Assembly: GCA_033558025.1 (NCBI GenBank)
Contig: JAUCEF010000002.1
Span: 1,364,001 to 1,428,000 of the forward strand
Length of the DNA stretch: 64,000 bases
From: Phytophthora sp. 'mugwort'
Taxonomy: Eukaryota; Oomycota; Peronosporomycetes; Peronosporales; Peronosporaceae
Direction: 5' to 3'
Under the pieces are notes generated by a model. That model did not search any database. It was not told the DNA's origin and saw nothing but the letters and a program-made list of their open reading frames with translations. Made by a program: the position numbers and the translations under genes. Shown one piece after another: positions 10,312 to 20,753 of this stretch (the first letter of the stretch is position 1; each line of letters opens with the position of its first letter).

Positions 10312-11541
10312 ATGAGCAGCGCCGCCTCCAAGTACGTCGACGAGCACCACGGCTTCGGCACCACAGCCATCCACGAGGGCCAGGCACCGGACGAGCACAC
10401 GGGTGCCGTGGCCGTGCCCATCACGCTGGCCAGCACCTTCGCGCAGGCGTCCCCGGGCGTCGTGGCTGGCCGTGGTCAAGCCAACTCGTTTGGTAAGGGC
10501 TGGGAATACTCACGCACTGGCAACCCGACGCGGGGCGCCCTGGAACGCGCATTGGCTGCGTGCGAGAAGGGTCGCTTCGCTGTTTGCTACTCGTCGGGCA
10601 TGGCTGCCACGACGGCCGTGACGCACCTGCTCAAACACGGCGACCACGTGTTGTGCATCGACGACGTGTACGGCGGCACCCAGCGCTACTTCCGCCAGAC
10701 GGTGACCCCAACATACGGCATCGACTTCGACTTCACGGACATGGGAGACCTGAACAAGGTGGAGAAGCTGCTGCGCCCCGGCAAGACCAAACTGATCTGG
10801 ATCGAGAGCCCCACAAACCCCACACTTAAGATCACGGACATCCGCGCCGTGTCTGAGTTTGCCAAGAAGCACGAGCTGCTGCTGGTCGTGGACAATACCT
10901 TCATGTCGCCCTATTTCCAGAACCCGCTGACGTTGGGCGCCGACATCGTCGTGCACAGCATCACCAAGTACATTAACGGCCACAGCGATGTCGTAGGCGG
11001 AGTGGTCATCACCAACTCGGAGGATATCAACACCAAGCTACGTTTCATCCAGAACGGCATTGGTGCTGTCCCCGCCCCATTCGACTGCTACATGGCGCTC
11101 CGTGGACTCAAGACTTTACACGTGCGCATGGCCGCCCACGCCAAGAACGCGCAGGCCGTCGCAGAGTACCTGGAGTCGCACCCTGCTGTCGAGAAGGTGT
11201 GTTATCCGGGTCTCAAGTCGCACCCGCAGCACGAGATTGCTAAGAAACAAGCTTCGGGCTTCGGCGGCATGGTCACGTTCTACGTGCGCGGCGGGCTGGA
11301 GAAGGCCCGCGCCTTCCTGGAGAACCTCGAGGTGTTCACGTTGGCCGAGAGCCTTGGCGCCGTCGAGTCGCTGGCCGAGTCTCCCGCCATCATGACGCAC
11401 GCGTCTGTGCCCGCAGAGGTGCGCAAGGAGATTGGTATCTCCGACAGCCTCATCCGTCTATCCGTGGGCATCGAGGGCTTGCCGGACATCATCGCCGACC
11501 TAAAGCACGCGCTTGCCGCCGAGGCTAAGGCCTCCTCGTAG
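10312..11541 (+). CDS. CTH: Cystathionine gamma-lyase (PLP enzyme)
   Basis: This enzyme splits cystathionine to cysteine, 2-oxobutyrate and ammonia, the last step of reverse transsulfuration, in the cytosol. The 409-residue product covers the whole Cys/Met-metabolism PLP fold in one exon. Visible signatures are the N-terminal YSRTGNPTR block that binds PLP phosphate from the neighbouring subunit, YSSGMAA, VVDNTF with the Asp that pairs with the pyridine nitrogen, and SITKYINGHSDVVGG with the Schiff-base lysine (Lys219). The chosen ATG lies in a good context (ACCATGA) and begins MSSAASKYVDE, matching the family's usual length. The ATG at 10225 would give 438 residues and a possible leader. Cystathionine beta-lyase or gamma-synthase activity is hard to exclude from sequence alone. 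Codon use is GC3-rich, like its neighbours. Confidence 0.93.
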   Translation: MSSAASKYVDEHHGFGTTAIHEGQAPDEHTGAVAVPITLASTFAQASPGVVAGRGQANSFGKGWEYSRTGNPTRGALERALAACEKGRFAVCYSSGMAATTAVTHLLKHGDHVLCIDDVYGGTQRYFRQTVTPTYGIDFDFTDMGDLNKVEKLLRPGKTKLIWIESPTNPTLKITDIRAVSEFAKKHELLLVVDNTFMSPYFQNPLTLGADIVVHSITKYINGHSDVVGGVVITNSEDINTKLRFIQNGIGAVPAPFDCYMALRGLKTLHVRMAAHAKNAQAVAEYLESHPAVEKVCYPGLKSHPQHEIAKKQASGFGGMVTFYVRGGLEKARAFLENLEVFTLAESLGAVESLAESPAIMTHASVPAEVRKEIGISDSLIRLSVGIEGLPDIIADLKHALAAEAKASS

Positions 11542-11601
11542 ATTGATAGATCCTATTGTTTGATAAGCACACTATCCCATATACGTGCTTGTATTCTTTG
11601 C

Positions 11602-12655
11602 TTAGTTACCGTCAATGGTGCCAATTTGAACATGAATGGGCACCCCCAGCATTCGTTCGCTCGCCTTCACGTGTAGTTCCGCCTGGTTAAGCACCAATTC
11701 GATCTCATCGGCCACGACACGCGCCGTTGAGCTAATTCGGATATCGCCTTGCTGAGCTGCGCGTTTGAGCCAGTAGAGCGCCTGCGAATAGTCAATGGCA
11801 GATCCCTGGCCGTGGACATGCATCTGGCCCAATGCGTACATGGCCTGCGCACTACCGAGATCGACAGCGTGCCTGAAACACTCCGTCGCGCGCTCGAAGC
11901 TTTGTACAACGCCTCGTCCCTCAAGGTGCAGTAGACCGAGATAATAAAAGCCGTCGGCCACTTGTTGCTCGCTCGCTTGCTGGTACAGCTCGGCAGCCTG
12001 TCTGAAGCTTTGCACTACGCCCCGACCGTACTCGTGCATGACGCCAAGATGAAACATGGCAGGCCCACTCCCCAAGTTTGCGGCGTCCTGCAGTAGTTCG
12101 ACAGCACGATCCACGTTTTCCCTAACGCCGCGTCCTTCATTGTACATGCTGCACCACAAGACCATCATTAGTAGTATTCTACCATTAGGTAGAGTACCTC
12201 TACATGGACTGGGCTGTTTTTTATACCAACATGGCTAGCATCCATTTCGCGTCGATATGGCCGCGCGCGGCACTTTTGGCAAGCCAGGACGCACTCGAGC
12301 TGTCACTGCGCGAAACGCCGTCTCCCCGTCCGTACAACACACCTAGAGCGAATTCGGCGTCGCGGTGGCCACGTTCCGCTGCTCTGCCCAGCAGCGTCAC
12401 TGCAGCTTCCAGGTTTTGGTCGACGCCGTGGCCGTAGAACTTCATCATCGCTAGGAGGTAGAGCGACTCGGGCTGCTCGTGCTGAACGCCGTGCAAGATT
12501 GTTTGCATCGAACCTTCGTTGAGAGGGGACCCGCGTGGTATCGCGACCTCTTGCAGGTCGTCTCGGACGAGAGACACACTGCAGCAGACCAGCTGCATCG
12601 TCGTAGCGAGCACAAGAAGCCCCAACGCCAGAGCTGATTTCCCTTTCATTGTCAA
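11602..12655 (-). CDS. Secreted or luminal Sel1-repeat protein
   Basis: A two-exon gene: exon 1 is 12655-12231 and exon 2 is 12148-11602, giving 323 residues. The 82-nt intron has a GTTGGT donor, a CTACTAATGA branch site and a TGCAG acceptor. This join restores an unbroken Sel1 repeat (AKWMLA then IMYNEGRGV). Residues 1-26 form a hydrophobic signal peptide. About six or seven Sel1-like repeats follow, with the hallmark A---LG--Y--GRGV pattern (LGVLYGRGDGV, LGVMHEYGRGV, LGLLHLEGRGV). Sel1 proteins act as adaptors, for example in ER-associated degradation, but this one lacks the membrane anchor and other domains of SEL1L, so its partner is unknown. It ends 60 bp from the cystathionine lyase stop (convergent) and is divergent from the gene at 12836. 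Confidence 0.82.
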
Positions 12656-12835
12656 ATTGCCAGTCGCGATCCAGGAATTTCTAATTAGTGTGACTTTTCA
12701 AGGCGAAGAGTCCTCGATGGTAGAAATTCGCCAGGATGATCCGTACAAGGCAGCGTTCAATCGATGTGGAGGCGGCTCTAGGACGTTAAGTGACCAGCAG
12801 TGGTGCGTTTATGACGCAGTTTGCTTCGCAGATGA

Positions 12836-15029
12836 ATGTTAAGCTTAGCTCTTGTGTGCTGCTATTGTTTGGTACGTCGTAGGGTGCAGTTTCTCGACTT
12901 GCTGGTGGACACAAACTTCTTGAGTGACGAGCTGGCCCAGCAGTTGTCGCGGGGGCAATTTGAAGAGCACCTCCACTCATTTGAGCTCTTTCAACGCGAT
13001 CTCTGTAACTGTGTGAACGCTCAGAGCAGCGCTCACGTCGATGGAATTATCGACGAGCTCAATCAAAAGGTACGTTCAGTAGTTGAGATAATTAACTATC
13101 GTGTACTAACAGGATGAATTTCCTGGTAAAGACTGAATTTCTTCGTCAAGTGACCGACGCACAACGTGAAGCGAATTCCATCGATCTCAGCTTCTTGCAG
13201 CCAGTCGTCAGACAAGCAGAAGCACTGCGAGACGAACTCGCGGGGCTAGAAGTAGCCGCGAGTGATGCACTGGCATTCAAATGGATTGAGGCAGATCTCT
13301 TTAATTCCGGTAACGAGCCTCTCGAGGCCGATCGTGCCTGTCCGTGGAAGTTTCAGCAAGCGAATGCTCGATACCTGCGAGTTGAGGACCGACAACGAGC
13401 CCGGTACCGGTTCCAGCTGCAACAGTGCGATGAAGTCACCGACCGAGCCCTGAAAGAAACATTTTACCCAACGCTTCAGCCATTCCGAGAGGTTCAAGTT
13501 GGGATGGCCGTGCTGACATCTCGAAGACGTCACGAAAGTGACGAAGACGACAAGGATCCGGAACTTGCTATCGCCGTCATGGTACGACGCCACAGCGCCA
13601 GCGAGGGAGCTCTGCTAGGGCTGGATAACTTGGTGGCTGCGTCTCGGCAGCTCTCCTTGAGCCCGTACATTCAGCAGTACCTAGGAAGCGAAGATGTATC
13701 TGGAACGAAACAAGAGCCTAAGCTCACGGAAGATGTCACCACCCGGCACTACTTCGAGTTTGTGCAGGTAAAAAAGTTTTACTTTTGGGTAAAAATGACA
13801 TTTAGAACTAATTAGCTAGTGCGTGTTTTTGGCTGATGCACTCAGGTTCGGAGTCTCCCCAAAATGCTCTTGGAAGACGGAATGCTTCATGAAACCTCAT
13901 CGCTCTTCAAGTTATACGCTCGAGAACTCGTCCTCGCAATCTTGGATTTGCTAGAGCAGTCGACGCACCAGCTCAACACTGTAAGTGTGTAGTTTGTGAT
14001 TGTATCAAGTGTGTCGCTAATTTGGAAGAAAAAAAACTGTTTGTCTTTTATGCTGTAGCGCTTGCTACCTGATAGCGTGATGATTTCTCACTCGGGCCGT
14101 CGCCTTTTCCTCGGTAAACTGAACTTTGGGGACGCCCTCGACCCCTTCGGGAGGTGAGTGAGCTTCCGTATTAGCTAGCGTCCAAATTCATAATGCACCT
14201 TTTAATTGTCATATTTGTACTCAATCTTCAGCGAATGTCTCTCAACAGTGATAGAGAGACGAGAGAAAGCACTGGTCCAAGACTTATCAGTGATACTTTT
14301 CTCCATGTTATACCCGGTCACCCTCCCGCGGAATCTACCAGAGTTTCGCACCCGGTATCTCGGACAGCGAGACAGCAAGTTTGTGTATCGGTATCGCGTT
14401 AACTGCAAGTCCCAGCACAAACGCACCGACGAATATGTGATCTGTATTTCTTGTGGTGATACCTTTGCAATAGTACTTGCAGGGGGCGAACGTTTTGATG
14501 AAATATGGAGCTGCCAGGTGTCAAATAGCAATGTACTGACGTGCATTGACCGTCGCTACTCACCCGTAAGTGAATGTACTGTTACAAATTATGGAAGCTG
14601 GTCAGCGTTGTTTTTGAACTAACTGGCGGGACTTGATATCATTTTCTTGGATTCAGATGGAGTTTCATTTCCATGCCAAGCTAAGAGGGGAGTGCATCAT
14701 CACGTTTTCGCCCTTGGGTAGCGGTACAGATGGTGCTTTCTCACTAGCAGTAACAAGTTGTCAAGCGAATTTTCGACTCCAGCAGAGTAAAGCTCAGGTA
14801 AGTTGGGAGTATTTCACTCATTTGTTGCGGGATTGGTGATGTATGATGCAACTAATCTTCACGTTTCGACCAGACTCTCATAAGTACATGTGCAGCGGTC
14901 TCGGAAGCTGCTTCAGCGCGTCCGCAACAAGTATCCCCTCGATTACTGCTTCAGCAGCATGAATATTTTCAACCTCTGTCCAAAATTGAGAGTCATGAAG
15001 TGGAACGCGAGCTGCTCGAGCGGGTATGA
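12836..15029 (+). CDS. Conserved-looking protein of unknown function, seven exons
   Basis: My model joins 12836-13069, 13132-13767, 13846-13980, 14059-14153, 14232-14565, 14657-14797 and 14874-15029 for about 576 residues. Every junction keeps the frame and has GT-AG ends; the first intron contains a TACTAAC branch site. The product is soluble and helix-rich at the N-terminus (residues 1-130). A mixed region with an acidic stretch (ESDEDDKDPE) follows, then a beta-rich C-terminal half with paired cysteines (ICISCGD). I recognise no family. The start is uncertain: the ATG at 12836 gives a hydrophobic first dozen residues, and an upstream ATG at 12812 in another frame with a GTACGT donor nearby could mark a missed short exon. 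Its intron load is much higher than that of its neighbours. Confidence 0.7.
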
Positions 15030-15194
15030 TATACAAATTACGTAATTCAATACTAAAAGCAAAATCTTACAGCTCTATCATTATTGTTGAAACAAATAAC
15101 CAAATATTTAGGGAATTTTCTACTCGATCTGTGTACGTATATATATTTTCCTGTATTAACATGAACCCCTCAGCACTTGAGTCCTTCCACCACA

Positions 15195-16229
15195 TTAGCC
15201 ACCCTGCGGGATTGCAGCAGCTTGAACGAGCTCCTGGGCGGCGTACTGTACCATGATGGTGATAGCCCGAGCGATTTTTGGACCATTGCTCAATGCCTTA
15301 ACGTTGCTGGTGGTGGCTGTCGCTGCCTTGGGCATCTCCGAGATGCCCAAACCCGAATTGGACACGGCCTCGGGGATTTTAGCCGGAAGCCCCTTGGATT
15401 CCTCAACGAAGGCAGCAGAAGACTCAGCCAGTTCGGGCACGAAGGTCACCGCCGTCCCGATATTGTCCACAAGCTCGACCACAGCGTCGCGGAGCTGTGC
15501 TACAGGCGCTCGGAGCTTCTTGATTTTACGCAGATCCATCTCCTCGTCTCCGTTCATGATCTGGATGCTGCCCTTCTCATTGGTTGCAATGCTCAAAGCT
15601 TCCAAGTCCTCCACCTTGGCCAACTCGTTCAAGAGAATCTTCATCGCTTCAGTCAAACTCGTCACCTGAGCCTGAATCATGAGCAGCTTACGTAGCGTGA
15701 AGACAGCGACGTTTACGCCCCGGACCAGCACGTCGAGCTGGCCTCGCTCGATCACCAAGAGCCGACCGCGCTTCTCAACGAACACACAGAGCGGTTCGTC
15801 TGTCGGAGGCTTCTCAAGCGCAGCGTTCAGGTTGGTGATAGCGTTCTCGCTGGCGTCGAACGCCTCTCTCAGCTCGGCACTGAAGTTGAGCTTCTCGTCG
15901 CGCTCCTCGGGCGTGAGGACGTGGATCTCGTCCTTGGCGTCGAACTTCCAGAGCTCCAGCGCCGCTCGACCTGCTTGAGCCACAATGAGCCGGACTTGGG
16001 TCTCGCCTTGCAAAGCTGCAGCCGCCGCCTTGAGGTTCTCCTCGCTCTCCGCGATGCTATTGTGGATCTCCACTAGCTCATTGAGCGGGGCGGCGGCCGA
16101 CTCGAATAACGCGTCGAAGTGCGGGATCTTGGTCTTGCGAATCAAGATCGGGTCCAGCTCCTTGTCCGCTGGGTCGCGCGGAACGCTCACGTGCTTGCTG
16201 ACGCTGGAACCGGAGCAGACTTGGCCCAT
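15195..16229 (-). CDS. Probable N-myristoylated coiled-coil protein
   Basis: The reading frame is open from 16379, but the internal start at 16229 gives MGQVCSGSSVSK, a textbook N-myristoylation context (Gly2, Ser6 or similar) with Cys5 available for palmitoylation. This suggests a lipid-anchored, 344-residue membrane-peripheral protein. Translation from 16379 would bury that motif, so I prefer 16229. The rest is almost entirely alpha-helical with heptad-like Leu/Ala spacing and no enzymatic motif, with a helical repeat feel comparable to alpha-catenin or phage-shock-like bundles. I cannot name a family. It is convergent with the preceding gene, whose stop is 165 bp away. Confidence 0.75.
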   Translation of the reverse strand: MGQVCSGSSVSKHVSVPRDPADKELDPILIRKTKIPHFDALFESAAAPLNELVEIHNSIAESEENLKAAAAALQGETQVRLIVAQAGRAALELWKFDAKDEIHVLTPEERDEKLNFSAELREAFDASENAITNLNAALEKPPTDEPLCVFVEKRGRLLVIERGQLDVLVRGVNVAVFTLRKLLMIQAQVTSLTEAMKILLNELAKVEDLEALSIATNEKGSIQIMNGDEEMDLRKIKKLRAPVAQLRDAVVELVDNIGTAVTFVPELAESSAAFVEESKGLPAKIPEAVSNSGLGISEMPKAATATTSNVKALSNGPKIARAITIMVQYAAQELVQAAAIPQGG

Positions 16230-16766
16230 GATCGAGAGGAAGTGGCGACGACGGAGGAGCTTCTTGCGGGGCAAGAAGAAGGTTGAGGAATGAGGCTGGG
16301 GAGAGGTAAACCTCATGAGAACGAGGCCAGACCTCTGCACAACAGACACAAGGCATTTTCTTTCCACTGTTCTGGTCACGTGTTCTGGTCACGGGCGGGC
16401 GTGTGGAGTGTGTCATGGGTTCAACGGGGTCCATCGTCATCCATAGCGTCTTATTAATATGCCATACGGAATCTGCTGACTAAAATATTGTACATGTATT
16501 GCCTGATGACTCAAGCGAGTGAAGGTCGGTCGCCACGTTGTAGTTTAAAAATAAAAAAGAGTGTCGCCATCTTGCGACGATGACGGATTTGTCCACCTTC
16601 GTCCACTGGTTTTCTATCTGGCACGAGAGGACCAACTTTACTAATTGTCTTTTCCTCCAATCCGATCTGGCCGTGCTGTCATTTCAGCCAATCCCGTCTA
16701 TCCTCCTGACTGCCAGTCATGCTCGCAATTGTTTGGCATTTCACTTTAAGACACCGCTAAGTAGCC
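16230..16766. promoter_or_regulatory. Shared divergent upstream region
   Basis: This 537-bp gap separates the starts of the myristoylated protein (minus) and WDR74 (plus), so both promoters must lie here. A direct doubling of CACGTGTTCTGGT occurs near 16375-16392. No other gene is visible. Confidence 0.4.
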
Positions 16767-17969
16767 ATGCGCGTCCTTGTAGGTGACGAGACCGGCCTGC
16801 TCAAGTCCGTGGAGCTGGAGAAGAACGAGCAGCGCATCTTATCCAGCCGCGCAAAGCCACAGGCGCGGTCCCGTGGCATCCAGCGGATCTGCTGGTACGC
16901 GGACGAGCGCGAGGCCGCCAACTTCCAGCGCAACGTGGTGCTGGTGCGCGCTGACGGCGTCGTGGAGAGCTACGAGGCATCGCACGGCAAGAATCTGGGC
17001 GCCGCCAGGGAACCGGACTGGTCCTGGCCTGCACCGGAGAAGGAGAAGAGCAGCGCGATCTGTGTTGGACTCGATGTCGTCCGCAAGTTCGGCTCGGTGG
17101 TGCAGTGCTCGGACACAGGCGACGTGGTCGTGCGCAGCACGCTGAAAGACGCTGGCAAACCTGCGACGTTCAATGTGGGCGACAACCTGAGCATCATGCG
17201 GCTTGAGTCAGCGGCGCAGACGGTCATTGGCGTGGGCGGCAAGGAGCACGACCTGAATTTATGGTCGCTCGAGACGCAGCAGCCGCTGTTCAAGGCCAAG
17301 AACGTGACGCACGACAAGCTCGACATGCGCGTGCCCGTATGGGTCAAGGACCTACGCTTCTTGTCCACACCCGGCAGTAGTAACGGACACCGTGTCATTG
17401 TGGGCACGGGCCACCGCCACCTCCGGATCTACGACTCCAACACCAAGAGACGGCCGGTGCAGCAGCTTGACAACTTCGGCGAGAACCCCGTACAATCGCT
17501 ATGTGTCTCGCCCGATGAGACGCGTGTGTATGTCGGCGACACGGCAGGAAATCTGGACATCCTGGACCTGCGCACGTTGAAGCACATGGGTCGATGCACT
17601 GGTCCGGTGGGATCCATCCGCGACATCGCGTGCCACCCGACGCTGCCGTACATCGCGGCAGTGGGTCTGGACCGTATGGTACATGTGTTCGACATTAACA
17701 CGCGCAAATACCGCCACACGATCTACGCGAAGCAACGTTTGAGTAGCGTCTTGTTCTGCGCCGACGGCCTCAAGGACATTCCCGTGGCTGATGACGAGCC
17801 TTCGCACAAGAAGCAGAAGTCAGGTGACGACGAGATGACGTTTGACGATGATGACGATGATATGGAGGAAGAGGCGTACGAAGGTCTCGAGATTAGTGAC
17901 GAAGAAGAGGAAGACGATGACGATGACGAGGACGATGACGAGGATCCGGAAGACGACGACAGCGAGTAA
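16767..17969 (+). CDS. WDR74: WD-repeat ribosome biogenesis protein WDR74/NSA1
   Basis: The 400-residue single-exon product is a seven-bladed WD40 propeller followed by a highly acidic tail. Signatures shared with WDR74 of animals and Nsa1 of yeast are the N-terminal VGDETGLLKSVEL, the LRIYDSNTKRRPVQQLDNF block and GPVGSIRDIACHPTLPYIAAVGLDR-like text. The last 50 residues are nearly all Asp/Glu, as in the fungal and human proteins. Its known role is in the nucleolus, in maturation of 60S pre-ribosomes with the AAA ATPase Rea1/NVL systems. It converges on the TRMT2A gene with a 113-bp gap. Start choice follows the conserved N-terminus; no introns are present. Confidence 0.9.
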   Translation: MRVLVGDETGLLKSVELEKNEQRILSSRAKPQARSRGIQRICWYADEREAANFQRNVVLVRADGVVESYEASHGKNLGAAREPDWSWPAPEKEKSSAICVGLDVVRKFGSVVQCSDTGDVVVRSTLKDAGKPATFNVGDNLSIMRLESAAQTVIGVGGKEHDLNLWSLETQQPLFKAKNVTHDKLDMRVPVWVKDLRFLSTPGSSNGHRVIVGTGHRHLRIYDSNTKRRPVQQLDNFGENPVQSLCVSPDETRVYVGDTAGNLDILDLRTLKHMGRCTGPVGSIRDIACHPTLPYIAAVGLDRMVHVFDINTRKYRHTIYAKQRLSSVLFCADGLKDIPVADDEPSHKKQKSGDDEMTFDDDDDDMEEEAYEGLEISDEEEEDDDDDEDDDEDPEDDDSE

Positions 17970-18082
17970 TTAAGCGCCCCCCCACTCTCATCAAATTCGT
18001 GTATTACTTGTCTATAGAATAGATAGCTGCAAGAACATTTAGAGTTTAGAGCATACTCAAATCTTCTTCAAAGCGTGTCTGT

Positions 18083-20557
18083 CTACTCAGCCTTGACGCG
18101 ATCAAATACAATGATCATCTCGCAGTGCGGCGTATGAGGAAACATATCGACAGGGGCGGCATACACAGGCTCGAACGCCTGGCCCTGGATCGACTTGGAA
18201 CTGGGACCACACAGCGTCACAGCGTCTCGCACCAGCGAGTTGGTCGGGTTGCACGACACGTACACGATCCGCTCGACGGGCGGGCAAGCACGCAAGGCGC
18301 GCAGCACGAGGTGATGAAGCCCCGCGCGCGGCGGGTCCACGATGGCCACGACGCGGTTCAGGTGCTTCTCGTTCTCCTCCCGTTTCTTGTGCAGCAGGTC
18401 CTTCATCACGTCTTCCGCCTTCGAATTGACAAAGCTCACGTTCTTCACGTCATTGAGTACCGCGTTCACTTCAGCGTCGTCAGTAGCAGGCTTACAGATC
18501 TCAATCCCCACGACTTTACCTATACCTTTCGACGCGCAAATGCCGATGGTACCAGTGCCGCAGCACACGTCATACAGCAGCGTGTTCTCGTCCGCGTTCG
18601 CGTACTGCTTTACCAGCGAATACAACTTCTCGGCACCACGTGTATTGACCTGAAAAAAGGCATTCGGAGAGACCAAGAACCGCCTATCCAGCAAGTGCTC
18701 CTCAAGCTTCGTCTTCCCATACACGTGCTCCACTGGATCATTATCCGAAGGAGCCGATAGACCCTCATACTCTTGTATGAATATAGATGTGATCTTGAAC
18801 GAGTTACTCTCGTCGGTTAATCGCTTGACCACCAGGTCTTTAACGGCAGCCCGTTCTTCGGAGGTCTTGTCTGCCGGATTCACCTGCGCCATGACCATGA
18901 GTTCATCCGTGTTGACACTCTGACGTACCGTAAGCACGCGCCACACACCCGTCTTGGTCTTGACGTTGTACACAGGGACGTCCGAAGTCTCGAGGATATT
19001 TTGCATCACGGCGCACACTGCCTTCATTTCGTTCGAGACGTTGATGCACTCATTTGGCTTGCTGACGACCACGGATCCTTCACGGAAGAGCCCCAGACGG
19101 AAGCCAACACATGGCTTGTCGTCCTCGTCGAAGCCAAAACTGAACTCGCACTTGTTGCGGTAGCCTTCTGTCACGGGCGAGGCGTGAATGGAATCCATGG
19201 GGCAACACAGGCCCTTGTGACTCGCAAAGCCGGTAAATCTCATACCCTTCACCTCCTCCGACAATGCCACAGTGGCTTTCACTGTGCCATCCTGCTGTAC
19301 ATACTGAAGAGCTTCAGATGTAAGGAGGATAAGCTGGGTATTGTGCGAAGCGATTCCAAGTGCCTTAGGCACCGTCACGTCGAGCGTCTCAAACGTCAGA
19401 GCCTCCAGAGCGGCACCGTCAAGCGGGGCGCGAGACCACGGCGTAGCACTGTCCGAGGCCGGGTTGTGCGCGTACAAAAAGCTATTGTGCAGTCCGATAA
19501 TGGTGGCGCCAGGGACTTCACCAAGCAGCTTCCATTCGCCCGAAGCAAAGCGACCCGTGCCCTCCTGCTTGTAAATCTTACCGTCACTCGTGCAGCTTAG
19601 CAGCACACCGCGCAACGAGGCAAACGACGTGATCTGCGATCCCTCTGGCCCGCAGCATATCTTCTCCCACGACAAGCCATCCGTTGATGCGAGGTCCGGC
19701 TTCAACGCGTAGATGACGTTGTCCGACTTGACAGCCACTAAGTCGCTGCCAAATGACACGATCGCCACCACATCGGCAGCGTCAGCCACACGCGTCCAGG
19801 TCGTGTCAGCATCAGCTTCATGTGCACGCGAGTACAGCACCTCGCTGGCCACAACAAAGAGCGATCCGTGGCTGTTGAGCCACTTGGGGATCTTGAGTGC
19901 GTACTGCGGCTTAGCATCATAAACATAGACGTCCGCGGGCTTCTCCACCTTTTCCTGCTTCACCTGCGCCGTCTCCTGTTCCGTTTGCTCCGCCTCTAGT
20001 TTGCGTTTCTTCTTGGCCACGTTGCGTTGGCCCTGGGCCACGCGCTTCTCCTTCTTGCCGAATTCTTTGCGGGTCTGTCGCACAATCTTAACGAGCACTT
20101 TCTTCATCTCCGACTCCTTACGCTCAAGCTGCTCCTCATAGGGCACAGCGGCCCACGGGGTGACCACGTCGCGCACGTCACGCAACGAGACGTCCTCCTC
20201 CTGTTTGTCCTCCTCCTGCTTATCGTCATGCTCGCGCTTGTTGCGCTGGCGCATGGGCTTCATGCTCTTCTTGGGCAGCGCGTCCTTAACCTCCAGTGGC
20301 TCGCCGTTCCAGTCAATGGTCTGCAGCTTGGGCATCGCCTCGGCGCGTTCCTCTTTGGAGTGGAAATGTACAAAGCCAAAGGACAACTGCCGCGCCTTCT
20401 GCACCTTGAGGAAGGCCACGCCCTTTTGGCGCAGCAGCTCACTCAGAGTCTTCGAGTCCTTCCACTTGCCGTAGTTCATCACGATCACCTTAACCTCCTC
20501 CTGCTCCTGGCGCGCGCTATTGCCTCGAGGCGTTTGCACCTCGTCCTTGCTGTCCAT
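18083..20557 (-). CDS. TRMT2A: tRNA (uracil-C5)-methyltransferase TRMT2A-type with propeller-like insertion
   Basis: An 824-residue single-exon protein. Residues 22-98 form an RRM-like fold, and 133-165 match the PYEEQLERK linker of TRMT2A. Residues 451-824 are the catalytic module: CCPMDSIHASP and YRNKCEF, FFQVNT, CGTGTIG for S-adenosylmethionine, DPPRAGLH, and YVSCNP with the nucleophile Cys769, ending HCEMIIVF with general-base Glu813. TRMT2A methylates U54 of cytosolic tRNAs. Residues 165-205 are a Lys/Glu-rich coiled or disordered linker. Residues about 210-443 have no counterpart in the human enzyme as I know it. They read as beta-propeller blades, with Trp residues recurring at 254, 297, 342 and 374 in TWTRV, SWEKI, EWKLL and PWSRA. 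The insertion is in frame and the ORF is intact, so a functional fusion is likely. Confidence 0.92.
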   Translation of the reverse strand: MDSKDEVQTPRGNSARQEQEEVKVIVMNYGKWKDSKTLSELLRQKGVAFLKVQKARQLSFGFVHFHSKEERAEAMPKLQTIDWNGEPLEVKDALPKKSMKPMRQRNKREHDDKQEEDKQEEDVSLRDVRDVVTPWAAVPYEEQLERKESEMKKVLVKIVRQTRKEFGKKEKRVAQGQRNVAKKKRKLEAEQTEQETAQVKQEKVEKPADVYVYDAKPQYALKIPKWLNSHGSLFVVASEVLYSRAHEADADTTWTRVADAADVVAIVSFGSDLVAVKSDNVIYALKPDLASTDGLSWEKICCGPEGSQITSFASLRGVLLSCTSDGKIYKQEGTGRFASGEWKLLGEVPGATIIGLHNSFLYAHNPASDSATPWSRAPLDGAALEALTFETLDVTVPKALGIASHNTQLILLTSEALQYVQQDGTVKATVALSEEVKGMRFTGFASHKGLCCPMDSIHASPVTEGYRNKCEFSFGFDEDDKPCVGFRLGLFREGSVVVSKPNECINVSNEMKAVCAVMQNILETSDVPVYNVKTKTGVWRVLTVRQSVNTDELMVMAQVNPADKTSEERAAVKDLVVKRLTDESNSFKITSIFIQEYEGLSAPSDNDPVEHVYGKTKLEEHLLDRRFLVSPNAFFQVNTRGAEKLYSLVKQYANADENTLLYDVCCGTGTIGICASKGIGKVVGIEICKPATDDAEVNAVLNDVKNVSFVNSKAEDVMKDLLHKKREENEKHLNRVVAIVDPPRAGLHHLVLRALRACPPVERIVYVSCNPTNSLVRDAVTLCGPSSKSIQGQAFEPVYAAPVDMFPHTPHCEMIIVFDRVKAE

Positions 20558-20753
20558 CGTGTTTCAAATGAGCTCCAGTCGATTGATGCAAGTGTACCGT
20601 TGGCGGCTACGATGCGACCTTCCGATTGGATAAAACGAATAGAAACTGTGTAGAATTATATATAGCCTCTCATAATTATTAATCTGTTTTGTGTGTGTGT
20701 GTGGTAAGTTACCGTCGGAATTTGAGCCGCAAACAACGCAATTAACTTAGACA
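20558..20753. promoter_or_regulatory. Divergent promoter between TRMT2A and MMADHC genes
   Basis: The 196-bp gap lies between two divergent start codons. It contains a GT dinucleotide run near 20691-20703 and an AT-rich block near 20650-20680 that could carry start-site elements. Confidence 0.4.
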
